Counted from the stretch's first letter, positions 1 to 12,794 are shown. The stretch is DNA of 64,000 bases from Tractidigestivibacter scatoligenes (GCF_001494635.1 NZ_LOJF01000009.1:310001-374000), one strand, 5' to 3'. The notes: a model not told the origin generated them from the sequence alone. Made by a program: numbers and translations.

Positions 1-1
1 T

Positions 2-862
2 AGGATCCCCGCGAGCTTTGACCTTGCCATGACGAGCACCATCCCCGTGGGAGGTGGCCTCTCTTCGTCCGCGGCTGTCGAGGCAGCGCTGGGACGCGCG
101 ATGGAGGCTCTCTGGGAGGGACGCAGCTATGACGCGCTCGAGATGGCGCGCATGAGCCAGTTTGCCGAGAACGTCTACTTTGGCAAGCCGTGCGGCCTCA
201 TGGACCAGGCGTCCGTCTGCCTGGGCGGCCTCGCCTTCATCGACTTTGCCGTTCCCGAGGACCCTGTTGCCCGACGCCTGGAGTTCGACTTCGAGGACCA
301 CGGCTATGCGCTCTGCCTTGTGGACGTTGGCTCGAGCCACGCGGACCTCACCGACGCGTACGCCGCCATGCCCCAGGAGATGCAGGCAGTTGCCGCCGTG
401 TTTGGAAAGAAGCGCCTCTGCGAGGTTGACCAGGACGACTTCGACGCCCACGTCCCCGAGCTGCGGCGCGACCTTGGCGACCGCGCGGTGCTGCGCGCCA
501 TCCATTACTGGCGCGAGAACGAGCTGGTCGACAAGCGCTGGGCGGCACTCAATGCACCGGACATCGACGCCTTCCTCGCGTGCACGCGCACCTCGGGGGC
601 GAGCTCGGCAATGTTCCTCCAGAACGTCTCGTGCGGCGTGGAGAGCCAGCCTGCCATGGTGGCTCTTGGGCTTGCCGAGCGCGTTCTCGACGGACGCGGC
701 GCCACGAGGATCCACGGCGGCGGCTTTGGTGGCACCATCCAGTGCTTTGTCCCGCTCGACCTGGTTGAGGAGTTCTCCGACCGCATGGACGCATGGCTTG
801 GCGCTGGCTCCTGCAGGCGCTACCGCATCTCTGACAGGGGGGCGTACGCGGAATGGGAGTAG
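2..862 (+). CDS. galK: Galactokinase, 5'-truncated by the window edge
   Basis: Carries the C-terminal two thirds of galactokinase, which phosphorylates galactose to galactose-1-phosphate in the Leloir pathway. The frame is open from base 2, so the ATG at 29 is internal and the true start lies upstream of the window. Visible GHMP-kinase motifs are the ATP-binding loop PVGGGLSSSAAVE near the beginning and the glycine-rich C-terminal motif HGGGFGGTIQ. About 286 residues are visible against roughly 390-430 expected, so the substrate-recognition N-terminus is missing. The stop codon overlaps the start of galT by 10 bp, indicating translational coupling. Confidence 0.93.
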   Translation, partial: RIPASFDLAMTSTIPVGGGLSSSAAVEAALGRAMEALWEGRSYDALEMARMSQFAENVYFGKPCGLMDQASVCLGGLAFIDFAVPEDPVARRLEFDFEDHGYALCLVDVGSSHADLTDAYAAMPQEMQAVAAVFGKKRLCEVDQDDFDAHVPELRRDLGDRAVLRAIHYWRENELVDKRWAALNAPDIDAFLACTRTSGASSAMFLQNVSCGVESQPAMVALGLAERVLDGRGATRIHGGGFGGTIQCFVPLDLVEEFSDRMDAWLGAGSCRRYRISDRGAYAEWE

Positions 863-2481
863 AAAGCGCACATACACCCATTGACGGCGCAACCCTTGTT
901 GCCGCTGCTATGGGGATTGTTGACTATGCCGCCAACCATGGGCTCATTGGCTGGGCGGACCGTGTCTGGGGCGCGAATGCCGTGCTTGAGGCCGTGGGCG
1001 CAACCGGCCCCGGACCTAGCGACGCGTGGGTGCTTGCCGAGGGACCGGACTCCCCCGCCGTCACGAAGGGCGCAACGGCCACGGCGCCGGATGACCTTCT
1101 CGCCACGCTCGCCGAGGTCGCGGTGGACAACGGCTGCACCGCAGACACAGCGAGCGGCCGCGACCGCATAGCCATGCGCGTCATGGGGCTACTCATGCCC
1201 AAGCCCTCCGAGGTCGAGGCAACGTTCAGGGATCTTCTCGCACAGAGCGGCCCCAAGGCAGCGACCGACTGGTTTTATCGTATCTGCTGCGACGCCGGCT
1301 ACGTGCGCCGTACCGCCATTGCCCGGAACGTCTGCTGGAACACGCAGACAAGCTGGGGGTCGCTTGAGATAACCATCAACCTCTCCAAGCCAGAGAAGGA
1401 CCCGCGTGAGATTGCCGCGGCAGGCAAGGCGCCCGCAGGCGAGAAGTACCCCGCCTGCCAGCTCTGCATTGAGAACGAGGGCTACTCAGGGCGCGCCGCC
1501 ACAGACCCCATGGGTGCGCATCCCGCCAGGCAGAACCTGCGAATCATCCCCATCTCCCTTGGCGGCGAGCGCTGGGGCCTGCAGTATAGTCCATACGCGT
1601 ACTTCAACGAGCACTGCATTGCTATGAGCGCACGTCACCGCCCCATGCACGTGGACCGTGCCTCGCTCTCGTGTCTCTTCGACTTTGTGGACCTGCTGCC
1701 CCACTACTTCATTGGCTCTAACGCAGACCTGCCCGTGGTTGGCGGTTCGATCCTCTCGCACGACCACTTCCAGGGAGGCGCGCACGTCTTTCCCATGATG
1801 CGTGCGGCCACTGCCGAGAGGTTCTCGCTGCCGGACTTCCCAGAGGTCTCCGGCGAGGTGCTGCACTGGCCGCTCTCGGTCCTGCGCCTCTCCTCCCAAA
1901 GCCGAGACCAGCTGCTTGACGCCTGCGACCACGTGGTTGCGGCGTGGCGCGGCTGGAGCGACGAGTCTGTGGGCGTTATCGCGCACGACGCTGACGGCAC
2001 GCCGCACAACACGGTAACCCCCATTGTGCGGCGCGTGGATGCACAGGGCAACGTGGGAGGCACCACGTACGAAGCCTATCTCGCACTTCGCTGCAACGTC
2101 ACAAGCGCCGAGCATCCGCTGGGCGTCTTCCACCCGCACGAGGAATGGCACCACATCAAGCGCGAGAACATCGGCCTCATCGAGGTCATGGGGCTTGCCA
2201 TCCTGCCTCCGCGCCTGGTGGGAGAGCTTGGCCGCGTTGAGGAGCTGCTTGTTGCTGGAGCGACCAGGGAGGAGATGGCGGCAGACCCGCTGGCCTCATC
2301 GCACGCCGACTGGGCGGCGCAGCTTGCCGAGGAGAACCCTGGGCTTACCACAGCAAACGTGCACCAGGTGGTTCGCGACGGTGTGGGCCTGGTCTTCTCG
2401 CACGTGCTTGAGGACGCCGGCGTCTTCAAGTGGGACGAGGCCGGTCGAGCAGCGCAGAAGCGCTTTGTAGCATCGCTGTAG
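853..2481 (+). CDS. galT: UDP-glucose--hexose-1-phosphate uridylyltransferase, type 2
   Basis: Exchanges UMP between UDP-glucose and galactose-1-phosphate, the second Leloir step. The 542-residue protein is the long, Firmicutes/Actinobacteria-style GalT (family 2), not the short E. coli type. Supporting motifs are the histidine pair in LSHDHFQGG near residue 302, taken to be the uridylylation site, then HNTVTPIVRR near 385 and HPHEEWHHIKREN near 430. The ATG at 853 lies inside the last codons of galK, so the two genes form a coupled operon. A hairpin terminator follows the stop. Confidence 0.93.
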   Translation: MGVESAHTPIDGATLVAAAMGIVDYAANHGLIGWADRVWGANAVLEAVGATGPGPSDAWVLAEGPDSPAVTKGATATAPDDLLATLAEVAVDNGCTADTASGRDRIAMRVMGLLMPKPSEVEATFRDLLAQSGPKAATDWFYRICCDAGYVRRTAIARNVCWNTQTSWGSLEITINLSKPEKDPREIAAAGKAPAGEKYPACQLCIENEGYSGRAATDPMGAHPARQNLRIIPISLGGERWGLQYSPYAYFNEHCIAMSARHRPMHVDRASLSCLFDFVDLLPHYFIGSNADLPVVGGSILSHDHFQGGAHVFPMMRAATAERFSLPDFPEVSGEVLHWPLSVLRLSSQSRDQLLDACDHVVAAWRGWSDESVGVIAHDADGTPHNTVTPIVRRVDAQGNVGGTTYEAYLALRCNVTSAEHPLGVFHPHEEWHHIKRENIGLIEVMGLAILPPRLVGELGRVEELLVAGATREEMAADPLASSHADWAAQLAEENPGLTTANVHQVVRDGVGLVFSHVLEDAGVFKWDEAGRAAQKRFVASL

Positions 2482-2505
2482 CGACGAACGGCGACGAACG
2501 GTTGA

Positions 2506-2540
2506 GGCCATCCCGGCAACGCTGGGATGGCCATTTCGTT
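2506..2540 (+). terminator. Rho-independent terminator of galKT
   Basis: Perfect 9-bp stem GGCCATCCC/GGGATGGCC with a 9-nt loop, followed by ATTTCGTT, 25 bp after the galT stop. Confidence 0.75.
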
Positions 2541-2588
2541 AGCAGGAGACGCGCACGTATCCCCTTTTCGAAAACCTGCGGCTTAATT

Positions 2589-2622
2589 GCTGTTATTTTA
2601 AAGTACTGTTGAGAATAACAGC
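2589..2622. repeat. Short inverted repeat upstream of the ydcF-like gene
   Basis: Arms GCTGTTATT (2589-2597) and AATAACAGC (2614-2622) pair perfectly around a 16-nt loop that itself contains CTGTTGAGAA. The same GCTGTTGAGAA word forms the arms of the 70-bp stem-loops at 32862 and 55663. The repeat sits where the 5' end of the following gene appears damaged. Confidence 0.7.
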
Positions 2623-2731
2623 AGGTAAACGCCTTGAGTGCCATTTGGGAGCTGCTACTAAACCGCACGTTTCTACGTGTTGAGGGTTCCCGAGAGGCGA
2701 GGAATCGCGCTACGGCTTTGAGCAGGCGGAC

Positions 2732-3403
2732 GTGATGGCGCTCTTTGGCGGCTCCATCCTCGCCGGCGGAGACGTGCTGGCAGACGCGATGCGCGCCGGC
2801 GTCGCGCGCACGTACGTAATTGTTGGCGGCGCTGGACACACAACGGAGACGTTCAGGGCAAGGGTGCGCGAGCTATGCCCGGAACTGCAGTTTGCAGACG
2901 ATGCCACGGAGGCACAGATAATCTCGTCATACCTATCCCACGTGCACGGCCTTGAGGCGGACTTTCTGGAGGCTCGTTCGACCAACTGCGGAAACAACAT
3001 CACCTACCTGCGGGACCTCCTCACCGAGAAGGGCGTTTCCTGCAAGAGCCTGATCCTCTCGCAGGACGCCACCATGCAGCGACGCATGGTCGCCGAGGTA
3101 GAGAAGGAGATGCCCGGCGTGCTGCCCATCGCATTTGTTACCCACGCGGTGCACGTGGTTGTGCGCGACGGCGAGCTGGCATTTGATTACTCCCCGCCCG
3201 GCATGTGGAACATGCGCTGCTACCTGACCCTGCTCATGGGCGAGATTCCCCGCCTCGCCGACGACGAGAACGGCTATGGGCCGCGTGGCCAGGGCTTTCT
3301 TGCGCATGTGGACATTCCCAACGAGGTGGGGGCAGCGTGGGAGCACCTTCTCGCGCGCTACCCCTGGTCGATGAGAAAGGCCGACCCCCGCTTTGCGGGT
3401 TAG
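2732..3403 (+). CDS. YdcF/SanA-family (DUF218) protein, 5' end probably frameshifted
   Basis: Similar to E. coli YdcF, which has a Rossmann-like DUF218 fold and an undefined role. Shared features in order are the nucleotide-fold motif VGGAGHTTE, STNCGNN, the SQDATMQRRM segment, and a C-terminal ENGYGPRGQGF block. Only a GTG at 2732 without a Shine-Dalgarno sequence is available in this frame, and it begins inside the conserved ADVMALFGGSI strand. About 32 residues that the family has upstream are encoded in another frame (2619-2700, including NALSAIWELLLN). One lost base near 2695-2703 would join the two pieces. It is therefore either a recent pseudogene or a sequence error. It is monocistronic and convergent with valS. 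Confidence 0.7.
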   Translation: MMALFGGSILAGGDVLADAMRAGVARTYVIVGGAGHTTETFRARVRELCPELQFADDATEAQIISSYLSHVHGLEADFLEARSTNCGNNITYLRDLLTEKGVSCKSLILSQDATMQRRMVAEVEKEMPGVLPIAFVTHAVHVVVRDGELAFDYSPPGMWNMRCYLTLLMGEIPRLADDENGYGPRGQGFLAHVDIPNEVGAAWEHLLARYPWSMRKADPRFAG

Positions 3404-3429
3404 CAGGGCTGGTGCGGCCCCCTCTTTCC

Positions 3430-3537
3430 TGCAGAATCCGATTTGTTTAGCCACCTCTAACCAATCGGAATTTGCAGATTAAAAGCTCGCCTTGTAAATT
3501 TCCATTGGTTAGCGCCGCCAACCGATTGGAATTTGTA
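3430..3537. repeat. Four alternating copies of a ~20-bp unit forming two hairpins
   Basis: The unit, roughly TAACCAATCGGAATTTGCA, occurs inverted at 3431-3450, direct at 3459-3477, inverted at 3493-3511 and direct at 3520-3537, with a few substitutions each. Neighbouring copies can fold into two stem-loops with short loops. The array fills the gap between the convergent ydcF-like and valS genes, which have no other signal there except the valS terminator. Confidence 0.7.
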
Positions 3538-3543
3538 AGTCGA

Positions 3544-3580
3544 GAAAAAGGGCCCGCGGCGGCACAACCGCCACGGGCCC
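3544..3580 (-). terminator. Terminator of valS
   Basis: GC-rich stem (3550-3562 with 3568-3580, one mismatch) followed on the minus strand by TTTTT, 33 bp past the valS stop. Confidence 0.85.
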
Positions 3581-3613
3581 AGCAAACATCGGGGACGAGA
3601 GAACCGTGCCACC

Positions 3614-6301
<2,688 letters not shown>

Positions 6302-6379
6302 GATACGGTCCTCTCGAACACAGCCATGTGGGGCGCAGGCGGCGCCCAGATTGCAGCTTCCCAGCTTAGCACAGGTGCA

Positions 6380-6410
6380 ATGAGACAAAGGGAGTCTCCC
6401 TTTGTCTCAT
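6380..6410. repeat. Palindromic ATGAGACAAAGGGA repeat, copy 1
   Basis: Palindrome of 14-bp arms ATGAGACAAAGGGA around a 3-bp centre. Unlike the other six copies it lies between two divergent genes (valS and tcdA), so it cannot be a simple terminator here. Confidence 0.9.
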
Positions 6411-6467
6411 GCTTTCGACTATTATCGGGGCGATTGCAAGAGGACAAGCTAGAACGCGGAGAGACGC

Positions 6468-7232
6468 ATGGCAAACGTTGACGAGACACCCACGTCCAGG
6501 CTCGAGCTGGTCATGGGAAAGGACGCCGTGAGAAGGCTCGCAAACTCCTGCGTGGTGGTCCTTGGACTGGGCGGCGTGGGTTCCAACTGCGCCGAGGCCC
6601 TTGCGCGCGGTGGCGTGGGGTCGCTCGTCCTCGTAGACCGCGACGTAGTCGAGCCAAGCAACATCAACCGCCAGGCCGTGGCCTACACGAGTACCGTGGG
6701 CCAGCGCAAGACCGACGTTATGGCGCGCATTGTGGCAGACATCAACCCCTCAGCCAGCATCACACCCATCCACGTGTTTCTCACACGAGACAACATAGGC
6801 CAGATTCTGGGCGGGCTAGACCCGCGCCCGGACTTTGTGGTGGACGCGATCGACAACGTGACCGCCAAGCTCGTCGTAGCTCGCTGGTGCCAGGACGAGG
6901 GAATGCCCCTGGTCTCGAGCATGGGAGGCGCCAATAAGCTCCACCCCGAGCTCCTGCGCTTTGCTGACATCTCGCAGACGCATGGGTGCCCGCTCGCCCG
7001 CATCATCCGCAAGGAGTGCCGCAAGCGCGGCATCCGCGGACTGAGGGTGCTCTACTCGCCCGAGGAGCCAGTGCGCCCCCAAGCGCCCGATGGTGCTTCC
7101 GGCAAGGCGGCAACGCTGGGAACCATGTCCTACTTCCCGCCCATCATGGGTCAGATGATTGCCGGTGACGTGATCTTGTCGCTCACGGGGCTTGACGGCA
7201 GGATCACCACCAGCGGGGGGAACGCGCGATGA
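6468..7232 (+). CDS. tcdA: tRNA threonylcarbamoyladenosine dehydratase (ThiF/E1-like)
   Basis: ATP-dependent enzyme that cyclises t6A37 of ANN-decoding tRNAs to ct6A. The 254-residue protein has the E1-like adenylation core: GLGGVGSNCAEALARGG near residues 33-49, the DRDVVEPSNINRQ loop typical of TcdA/CsdL, and DAIDNVTAK. A C-terminal hydrophobic stretch, PPIMGQMIAGDVI, is also usual for TcdA. Its start has GGAGAG 6 nt upstream. It overlaps the next gene by ATGA, so the two are co-translated. The ThiF/MoeB alternative is less likely because no sulfur-carrier gene is adjacent. Confidence 0.88.
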   Translation: MANVDETPTSRLELVMGKDAVRRLANSCVVVLGLGGVGSNCAEALARGGVGSLVLVDRDVVEPSNINRQAVAYTSTVGQRKTDVMARIVADINPSASITPIHVFLTRDNIGQILGGLDPRPDFVVDAIDNVTAKLVVARWCQDEGMPLVSSMGGANKLHPELLRFADISQTHGCPLARIIRKECRKRGIRGLRVLYSPEEPVRPQAPDGASGKAATLGTMSYFPPIMGQMIAGDVILSLTGLDGRITTSGGNAR

Positions 7233-7990
7233 GGCTCTTCGACGCCCACGTGCACCTTGACTTCTACGCAAACGCACCGCAGGTGGCAGCGCAGGCACAG
7301 GAATTTGGGCTCTCGTTTCTCGCCTGCACGGTGACGCCAGCGGGCTATCTTTGCGCGGCGCAGGAGCTTGCCGACGCACCGGGGGTCCATCTTGCCGCTG
7401 GCGCCCATCCCTGGTGGATCGCAGACGGTCGCATTGCCGAGAAGGACGTTGACACGCTGGTCTCCATATTGCCTGAACTGCGCTTTGTTGGCGAGGTTGG
7501 CCTGGACTTCTCGCCAGCGCACGTGGGCGAGGGAACGCAACGCGCTCAGGTTTCGGCCTTCGAGCGCATCATGCGCATCTGCGCCGAGACGAGCGACCCC
7601 TCGTGCCCCAAGATCGTCTCCATACACTCCGTGCGCTCGACAGACGTGGTGCTCGACGTGTTGGAGCGCACGGGCGCCGTCAGGTCCTGCCGTTGTATAT
7701 TCCACTGGTTCTCCGGAAGGCCAGAGGAGCTGTGGCGCGCCGCCCGCATGGGGTGCCACTTCTCGTTTGGCGAGCACTCCCTTGCAACCAGGCGCGGGCG
7801 CGAGTACGTGCGCGAGGTGCCCTCAGAGCTGCTGCTCACCGAGACCGACCTCCCCGCAGGCGAGAAGGTCTTGGGCAGCGCAGAAGAGATCTCCTCGTCA
7901 CTCGAGCGGGCGATAGCGAAGGCGTCAGAGGTGCGCGGCGAGGACGTGGCTGCTCTGGCAGCCACGAATGCCGCCGCCCTTCTCGCATGA
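7229..7990 (+). CDS. TatD-family metal-dependent hydrolase
   Basis: Amidohydrolase-fold hydrolase related to TatD nucleases. Metal ligands are visible in order: DAHVHLD at the N-terminus, GAHPWW, GEVGLDF (bridging Glu), IHSVRS, FHWFSG and LTETDLP. At 253 residues it has normal family length. The ATG overlaps the tcdA stop (ATGA), with GGGGGGA upstream. Its TGA stop is supplied by the first, partial copy of the ATGAGACAAAGG repeat. Many TatD proteins are 3'-5' DNases, but the substrate here cannot be read from the sequence. Confidence 0.88.
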   Translation: MRLFDAHVHLDFYANAPQVAAQAQEFGLSFLACTVTPAGYLCAAQELADAPGVHLAAGAHPWWIADGRIAEKDVDTLVSILPELRFVGEVGLDFSPAHVGEGTQRAQVSAFERIMRICAETSDPSCPKIVSIHSVRSTDVVLDVLERTGAVRSCRCIFHWFSGRPEELWRAARMGCHFSFGEHSLATRRGREYVREVPSELLLTETDLPAGEKVLGSAEEISSSLERAIAKASEVRGEDVAALAATNAAALLA

Positions 7991-8029
7991 GACAAAGGCA
8001 TGAGACAAAGGGACTGTCCCTTTGTCTCT
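7987..8029. repeat. Palindromic ATGAGACAAAGGGA repeat, copy 2, with an extra half copy
   Basis: A half copy (7987-7998) is directly followed by a nearly full palindrome (8000-8029). The half copy supplies the TGA stop of the tatD-like gene. Confidence 0.9.
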
Positions 8030-8136
8030 TTGGCGGGGACGGGCGGGCGAACGCAGCGCGGCTTCCACGTCATGGTAGAGTCATGTTGTGCAGTTTTGTT
8101 TGCAGACACGGCCATCCTACAGGGAGCAGCCAGACG

Positions 8137-9261
8137 ATGATCTTACAGAGCGGAACACCTGTCGCGCAGAAAACGCAGAGGGGAACCATGCTGGCAACCT
8201 CGTCACGGGAGCTGCCACTTGACCTCAACGACGTTGTTCTCGTCTTTGCCTGCAACGAGCTCTTTGTTCCCTACCTCTCGGTGGCGCTCCAGTCCATCCT
8301 GGTGAACGTCTCCCCTAGCCGTCACTATGACATCGTGGTCCTCACGCGCGACATCACGCCCAAGAGCATGATCACGCTCACACAGCAGGCTTCCAAGCAC
8401 AATGTTGGCCTGGGCTTTCTGGACGTAGATGCCGCGCTGGGCGACATCAAGCTCCCCCATCATGGCCACTTTAGGCCCGAGACGTACTTCCGCCTTTTGG
8501 CCCCGACGCTTCTGGACAATGTAGACAAGGCCATCTACCTGGACTCTGACATTGTGGTGTGCTCGGACGTGGCGGAGCTCTTTGACACGGACGTCACGGG
8601 ATACCTCCTGGCGGCCACGCGTGACGCGGACACCATTGGCCAGATTGACGGCTATGATCCCACGGTCTACGCCTACCTCAAGGACCAGCTGGGCATGTCC
8701 GAGCCGCACGACTACTTCCAGGCAGGCGTGCTCCTCATGAATCTTGAGAAGTTCCGTCAGACCATCACGGCCGAGGAGCTGCTCGACATTGCTACGGAGC
8801 GCACATGGCGCTGGCTTGACCAGGACGTCCTTAACAAGGTGGTGGACGGTCACTACCGGCGGGTTCATATGAAGTGGAACTACCTTGTGGACTGGCAGTA
8901 CATGCGTCGCACCCACATAGTGGCGCAGGCTCCCAAGGACGTCCAAGACGAGTACGACGAGGCCAGGCGGGACTATCGCATTGTCCACTACGCCGGTCCC
9001 GACAACAGGCCGTGGCTCTACCCAGACTCCGATCTCGCCGGACTCTTCTGGCAGTACGCGGCAGGCTCTCCCTACCTCGAGTACCTGCGAGATCAACTTG
9101 AGAAATCCCGAAGGACCGTGGACGGCATGGCTCGACGCATCAAGGCCGTGGCAATCTATCGCGGAATCATGCACGCATTCGACTACACCTGCCCTGCCGG
9201 GACCAAGCGTCGCCAGAAGTTCATCGAGTACTACGAGCGCTTTGGCGGTTCGGTGGGCTAG
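8137..9261 (+). CDS. Glycosyltransferase family 8 protein
   Basis: GT-A-fold retaining glycosyltransferase of the GT8 family (RfaJ/general stress protein A type). VVLVFACNELFVPYLSVAL is the nucleotide-sugar-binding start of the fold, and the DxD metal motif is in YLDSDIVV. The acceptor-side motifs FQAGVLLMNL, WLDQDVLN and IVHYAGPDNRPW follow in canonical order. A C-terminal basic segment may bind membrane. Two starts are possible: ATG 8137 with GGGAG 10 nt upstream, or ATG 8188 directly behind GAGGGG. The donor and acceptor are unknown. It is monocistronic, before the convergent clpX. Confidence 0.88.
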   Translation: MILQSGTPVAQKTQRGTMLATSSRELPLDLNDVVLVFACNELFVPYLSVALQSILVNVSPSRHYDIVVLTRDITPKSMITLTQQASKHNVGLGFLDVDAALGDIKLPHHGHFRPETYFRLLAPTLLDNVDKAIYLDSDIVVCSDVAELFDTDVTGYLLAATRDADTIGQIDGYDPTVYAYLKDQLGMSEPHDYFQAGVLLMNLEKFRQTITAEELLDIATERTWRWLDQDVLNKVVDGHYRRVHMKWNYLVDWQYMRRTHIVAQAPKDVQDEYDEARRDYRIVHYAGPDNRPWLYPDSDLAGLFWQYAAGSPYLEYLRDQLEKSRRTVDGMARRIKAVAIYRGIMHAFDYTCPAGTKRRQKFIEYYERFGGSVG

Positions 9262-9303
9262 CGAAGGCTAGCGAAGGCATAGCAGCCAGGTCTCAACGAT
9301 CAG

Positions 9304-9341
9304 TAAGAAAACGGCCGCGCCCGGGTCTCCGGACGCGGCCG
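9304..9341 (-). terminator. Terminator of clpX
   Basis: Stem CGGCCGCG/CGCGGCCG (9312-9319 with 9334-9341), followed on the minus strand by TTTTCTT. Confidence 0.85.
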
Positions 9342-9368
9342 CAACGTTACGCTACCAGCTCAAGCGTG

Positions 9369-10694
<1,326 letters not shown>

Positions 10695-10697
10695 GCG

Positions 10698-11318
10698 CTA
10701 CTCCTGCTTACCCTGATCGTTGCGGTTGGTGATGACCTTGTCGACAAGGCCGTAGGCCTGCGCCTCGCTTGCGCGCATGTAGTTGTCGCGCTCGGTGTCG
10801 GCGTTGATCTTCTCGATGGGCTGACCAGTGGCGTCGGCAAGCATCTGGTTGAGGTGCTCACGGATCCACTTGGTCTCGTCGGCCACAATCTGGATGTCGG
10901 TCTGCTGACCCTGGACGCCAGAGCTGGGCTGGTGGATGAGGATCATCGAGTTGGGCAGCGCAAGGCGCTTGCCCTTGGTGCCGCTGGCGAGAATGGCTGC
11001 GCCCATGGAGGCAGCCATGCCCACGCAGATGGTGGAGACGTCGGGCTTGATGAAGTTCATCGTGTCAATGATGCCAAGGCCAGCGTATACGTCACCGCCA
11101 GGAGAGTCGATGTAGAGCGAGATGTCCTTGTCGGGGTCCTGGCTTTCCAGGTGGAGGAGCTGCGCGATCACGAGGTTGGCAGAATCGCGCGTAACTTCCT
11201 CGCCAAGAAAGACGATGCGGTCGTTGAGCAGGCGCGAGTAGATGTCGTAGCTGCGCTCGCCACGCGGGGTCTGCTCAACAACGTACGGGATGAGCGGGAT
11301 GTTCGTTGGGTTGTGCAT
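10698..11318 (-). CDS. clpP: ATP-dependent Clp protease proteolytic subunit ClpP
   Basis: Serine protease forming the tetradecameric chamber of ClpXP. Of 206 residues, the catalytic Ser is in GMAASMGA, His in [10 protein letters not shown] and Asp in NADTERDNY, all present. The start has GAAGGGAGC upstream. Actinobacteria often carry two clpP genes in tandem, but only one is here. It is preceded by tig and a hairpin without a U-tract, so partial read-through from tig is possible. Confidence 0.97.
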   Translation of the reverse strand: MHNPTNIPLIPYVVEQTPRGERSYDIYSRLLNDRIVFLGEEVTRDSANLVIAQLLHLESQDPDKDISLYIDSPGGDVYAGLGIIDTMNFIKPDVSTICVGMAASMGAAILASGTKGKRLALPNSMILIHQPSSGVQGQQTDIQIVADETKWIREHLNQMLADATGQPIEKINADTERDNYMRASEAQAYGLVDKVITNRNDQGKQE

Positions 11319-11356
11319 GATGCTCCCTTCAGGAATTGTTTGTGTTCCGTTCCAAT

Positions 11357-11388
11357 GTGCCCCGAATGGCTTGCGCCATCCGGGGCAC
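11357..11388 (-). terminator. Hairpin between tig and clpP
   Basis: Stem GTGCCCCG/CGGGGCAC with a further internal ATGG/CCAT pairing, but no T-run after it on the minus strand. It may be a weak or processing hairpin that tunes clpPX expression relative to tig. Confidence 0.5.
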
Positions 11389-11432
11389 GGCGTCAGTTCA
11401 CAGGGTCTGCACCATTGGTTCTGGTAGCGAGG

Positions 11433-12794
11433 CTACTCGGCGTCCTCGGTGGCGTCCTCGGACTTCTCGCCCTCGGACTCCTTGGCAGCCTCGGCGGCCT
11501 CGTCCACAATGGTCACCTGAGCATTCTCGACCAGCCAGTCGAGGGCCTTGGTGCGCTTGATGGAGTCGCGGATGGCCGGGAGACGGCCCTCGGAGCGCCA
11601 CTGCTCGATAGCCTTGTCCACGTCACCGACGTTGGCCTTCTCGAACTCGTTGCGGACGTCCTCCTCGGTGGCCTCAAGGCCAAGCTGGCGGGCGATGGCG
11701 TCGAGCGCCAGGGACTGGCGGGCGCGCTCCTCGGCCTGAGCGTGGAGGTCGGCGATGAAGGCGTCGGGAGAGATGTTGCGAGCCCTGAGGTACATGTCAA
11801 GGGAGATGCCAGAGCGCTGCATCTGGCCGAGAACCTCCTGGCCAAGCTCGTTGAAGACCTCCTCCTGGTAGTCAGAAGGAATCTCGTCAAGCTGCAGGCG
11901 CTCGCCCACTGCCTCGACGACACGGTCCTCCTTGAGGTTGGGAAGGTTGGCCTTCTTATCCTCGGCGATCTCGTCGCGCACGGCGCTCTTGAACTCGTCG
12001 ACGGTGTCGTAGCCAAAGCTCTTCTTGGCGAACTCGTCATCAAGCTCGGGCGTGGTGGGGCGCTGGATGCCCTTGACCGTAGCCTTGGCCTTGTAGGAGT
12101 GCTCGTGGCTCTCGTCGCCGTCCTCGTGCTTGATGGTCCAGGCAAGGTCCACAACGTCGCCAACCTTTGCGCCGGTGAGCGCCTGCTTGACCTCGTCGGG
12201 AACCTGGCCGTCAACGAGCGCGAGCGTCTGGCCCTCGCCGGCGAGCTTCTCGGCACCCTCGACGTTCTCGATGTCGGCCTTCACGACGTCGCCCTCCTGG
12301 GCGGCCTCACCCTCGGGGACGTCCTCATAGGAGGTGTGGTAGGTCATGTAGCGCTTGACCTGGGCCTCGACCTCGGCGTCGGTGACCTCCTCGGGAGGCA
12401 TGTTGATCTGAGGCGCATCGTAGGAGTCAAGCTCGGCCTCGGGGCGAACGCCAATGGTGACGTCGATGGTGTAATCCTGGCCCTCCTGGGCGAGGTCGGC
12501 GTCCTGGGCAAAGTCAGGACGGCCAACAGGGACGATGTTGAGCTCCTCGAGCATGAGGGGCTCCGCGGCGTTGAGGAGGTCGTTGGTGGCCTGGGCGAGC
12601 ACCGACTCCTTGCCCAGGATGCCGTCGATCACGGGACGGGGAGCGTGGCCACGACGGAAGCCCTGGAAGTTGTACTTGTGCGCGAAGTCCTTGTAGGTCT
12701 TCTTGACAGCCGCGTCGACGTCGGCGGCGGGAATGGTGAGCTTTGCGGCAACCTTGTTGTCTTTCGGCTCCTCAGCGGTGACGGTGATCTTCAA
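11433..12794 (-). CDS. tig: Trigger factor
   Basis: Ribosome-associated chaperone and peptidyl-prolyl isomerase. The N-terminal ribosome-binding domain carries the signature NFQGFRRGHAPRPV (about residues 40-55). It is followed by the FKBP-like domain around GDVVKADIENVEG and the long helical C-terminal chaperone domain. The tail is acidic (about 25 residues rich in Glu/Asp/Ala). The start is TTG at 12794, with GGAGGA 4 nt upstream, giving 453 residues. The longer reading frame upstream runs into tRNA-Leu sequence and is not coding. Confidence 0.95.
   Translation of the reverse strand: MKITVTAEEPKDNKVAAKLTIPAADVDAAVKKTYKDFAHKYNFQGFRRGHAPRPVIDGILGKESVLAQATNDLLNAAEPLMLEELNIVPVGRPDFAQDADLAQEGQDYTIDVTIGVRPEAELDSYDAPQINMPPEEVTDAEVEAQVKRYMTYHTSYEDVPEGEAAQEGDVVKADIENVEGAEKLAGEGQTLALVDGQVPDEVKQALTGAKVGDVVDLAWTIKHEDGDESHEHSYKAKATVKGIQRPTTPELDDEFAKKSFGYDTVDEFKSAVRDEIAEDKKANLPNLKEDRVVEAVGERLQLDEIPSDYQEEVFNELGQEVLGQMQRSGISLDMYLRARNISPDAFIADLHAQAEERARQSLALDAIARQLGLEATEEDVRNEFEKANVGDVDKAIEQWRSEGRLPAIRDSIKRTKALDWLVENAQVTIVDEAAEAAKESEGEKSEDATEDAE

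Noticed and set aside
6302-6467. T-box leader for valS
   Set aside because: No TGGNACC-type motif or specifier stem-loop is recognisable; only the palindromic repeat lies there.
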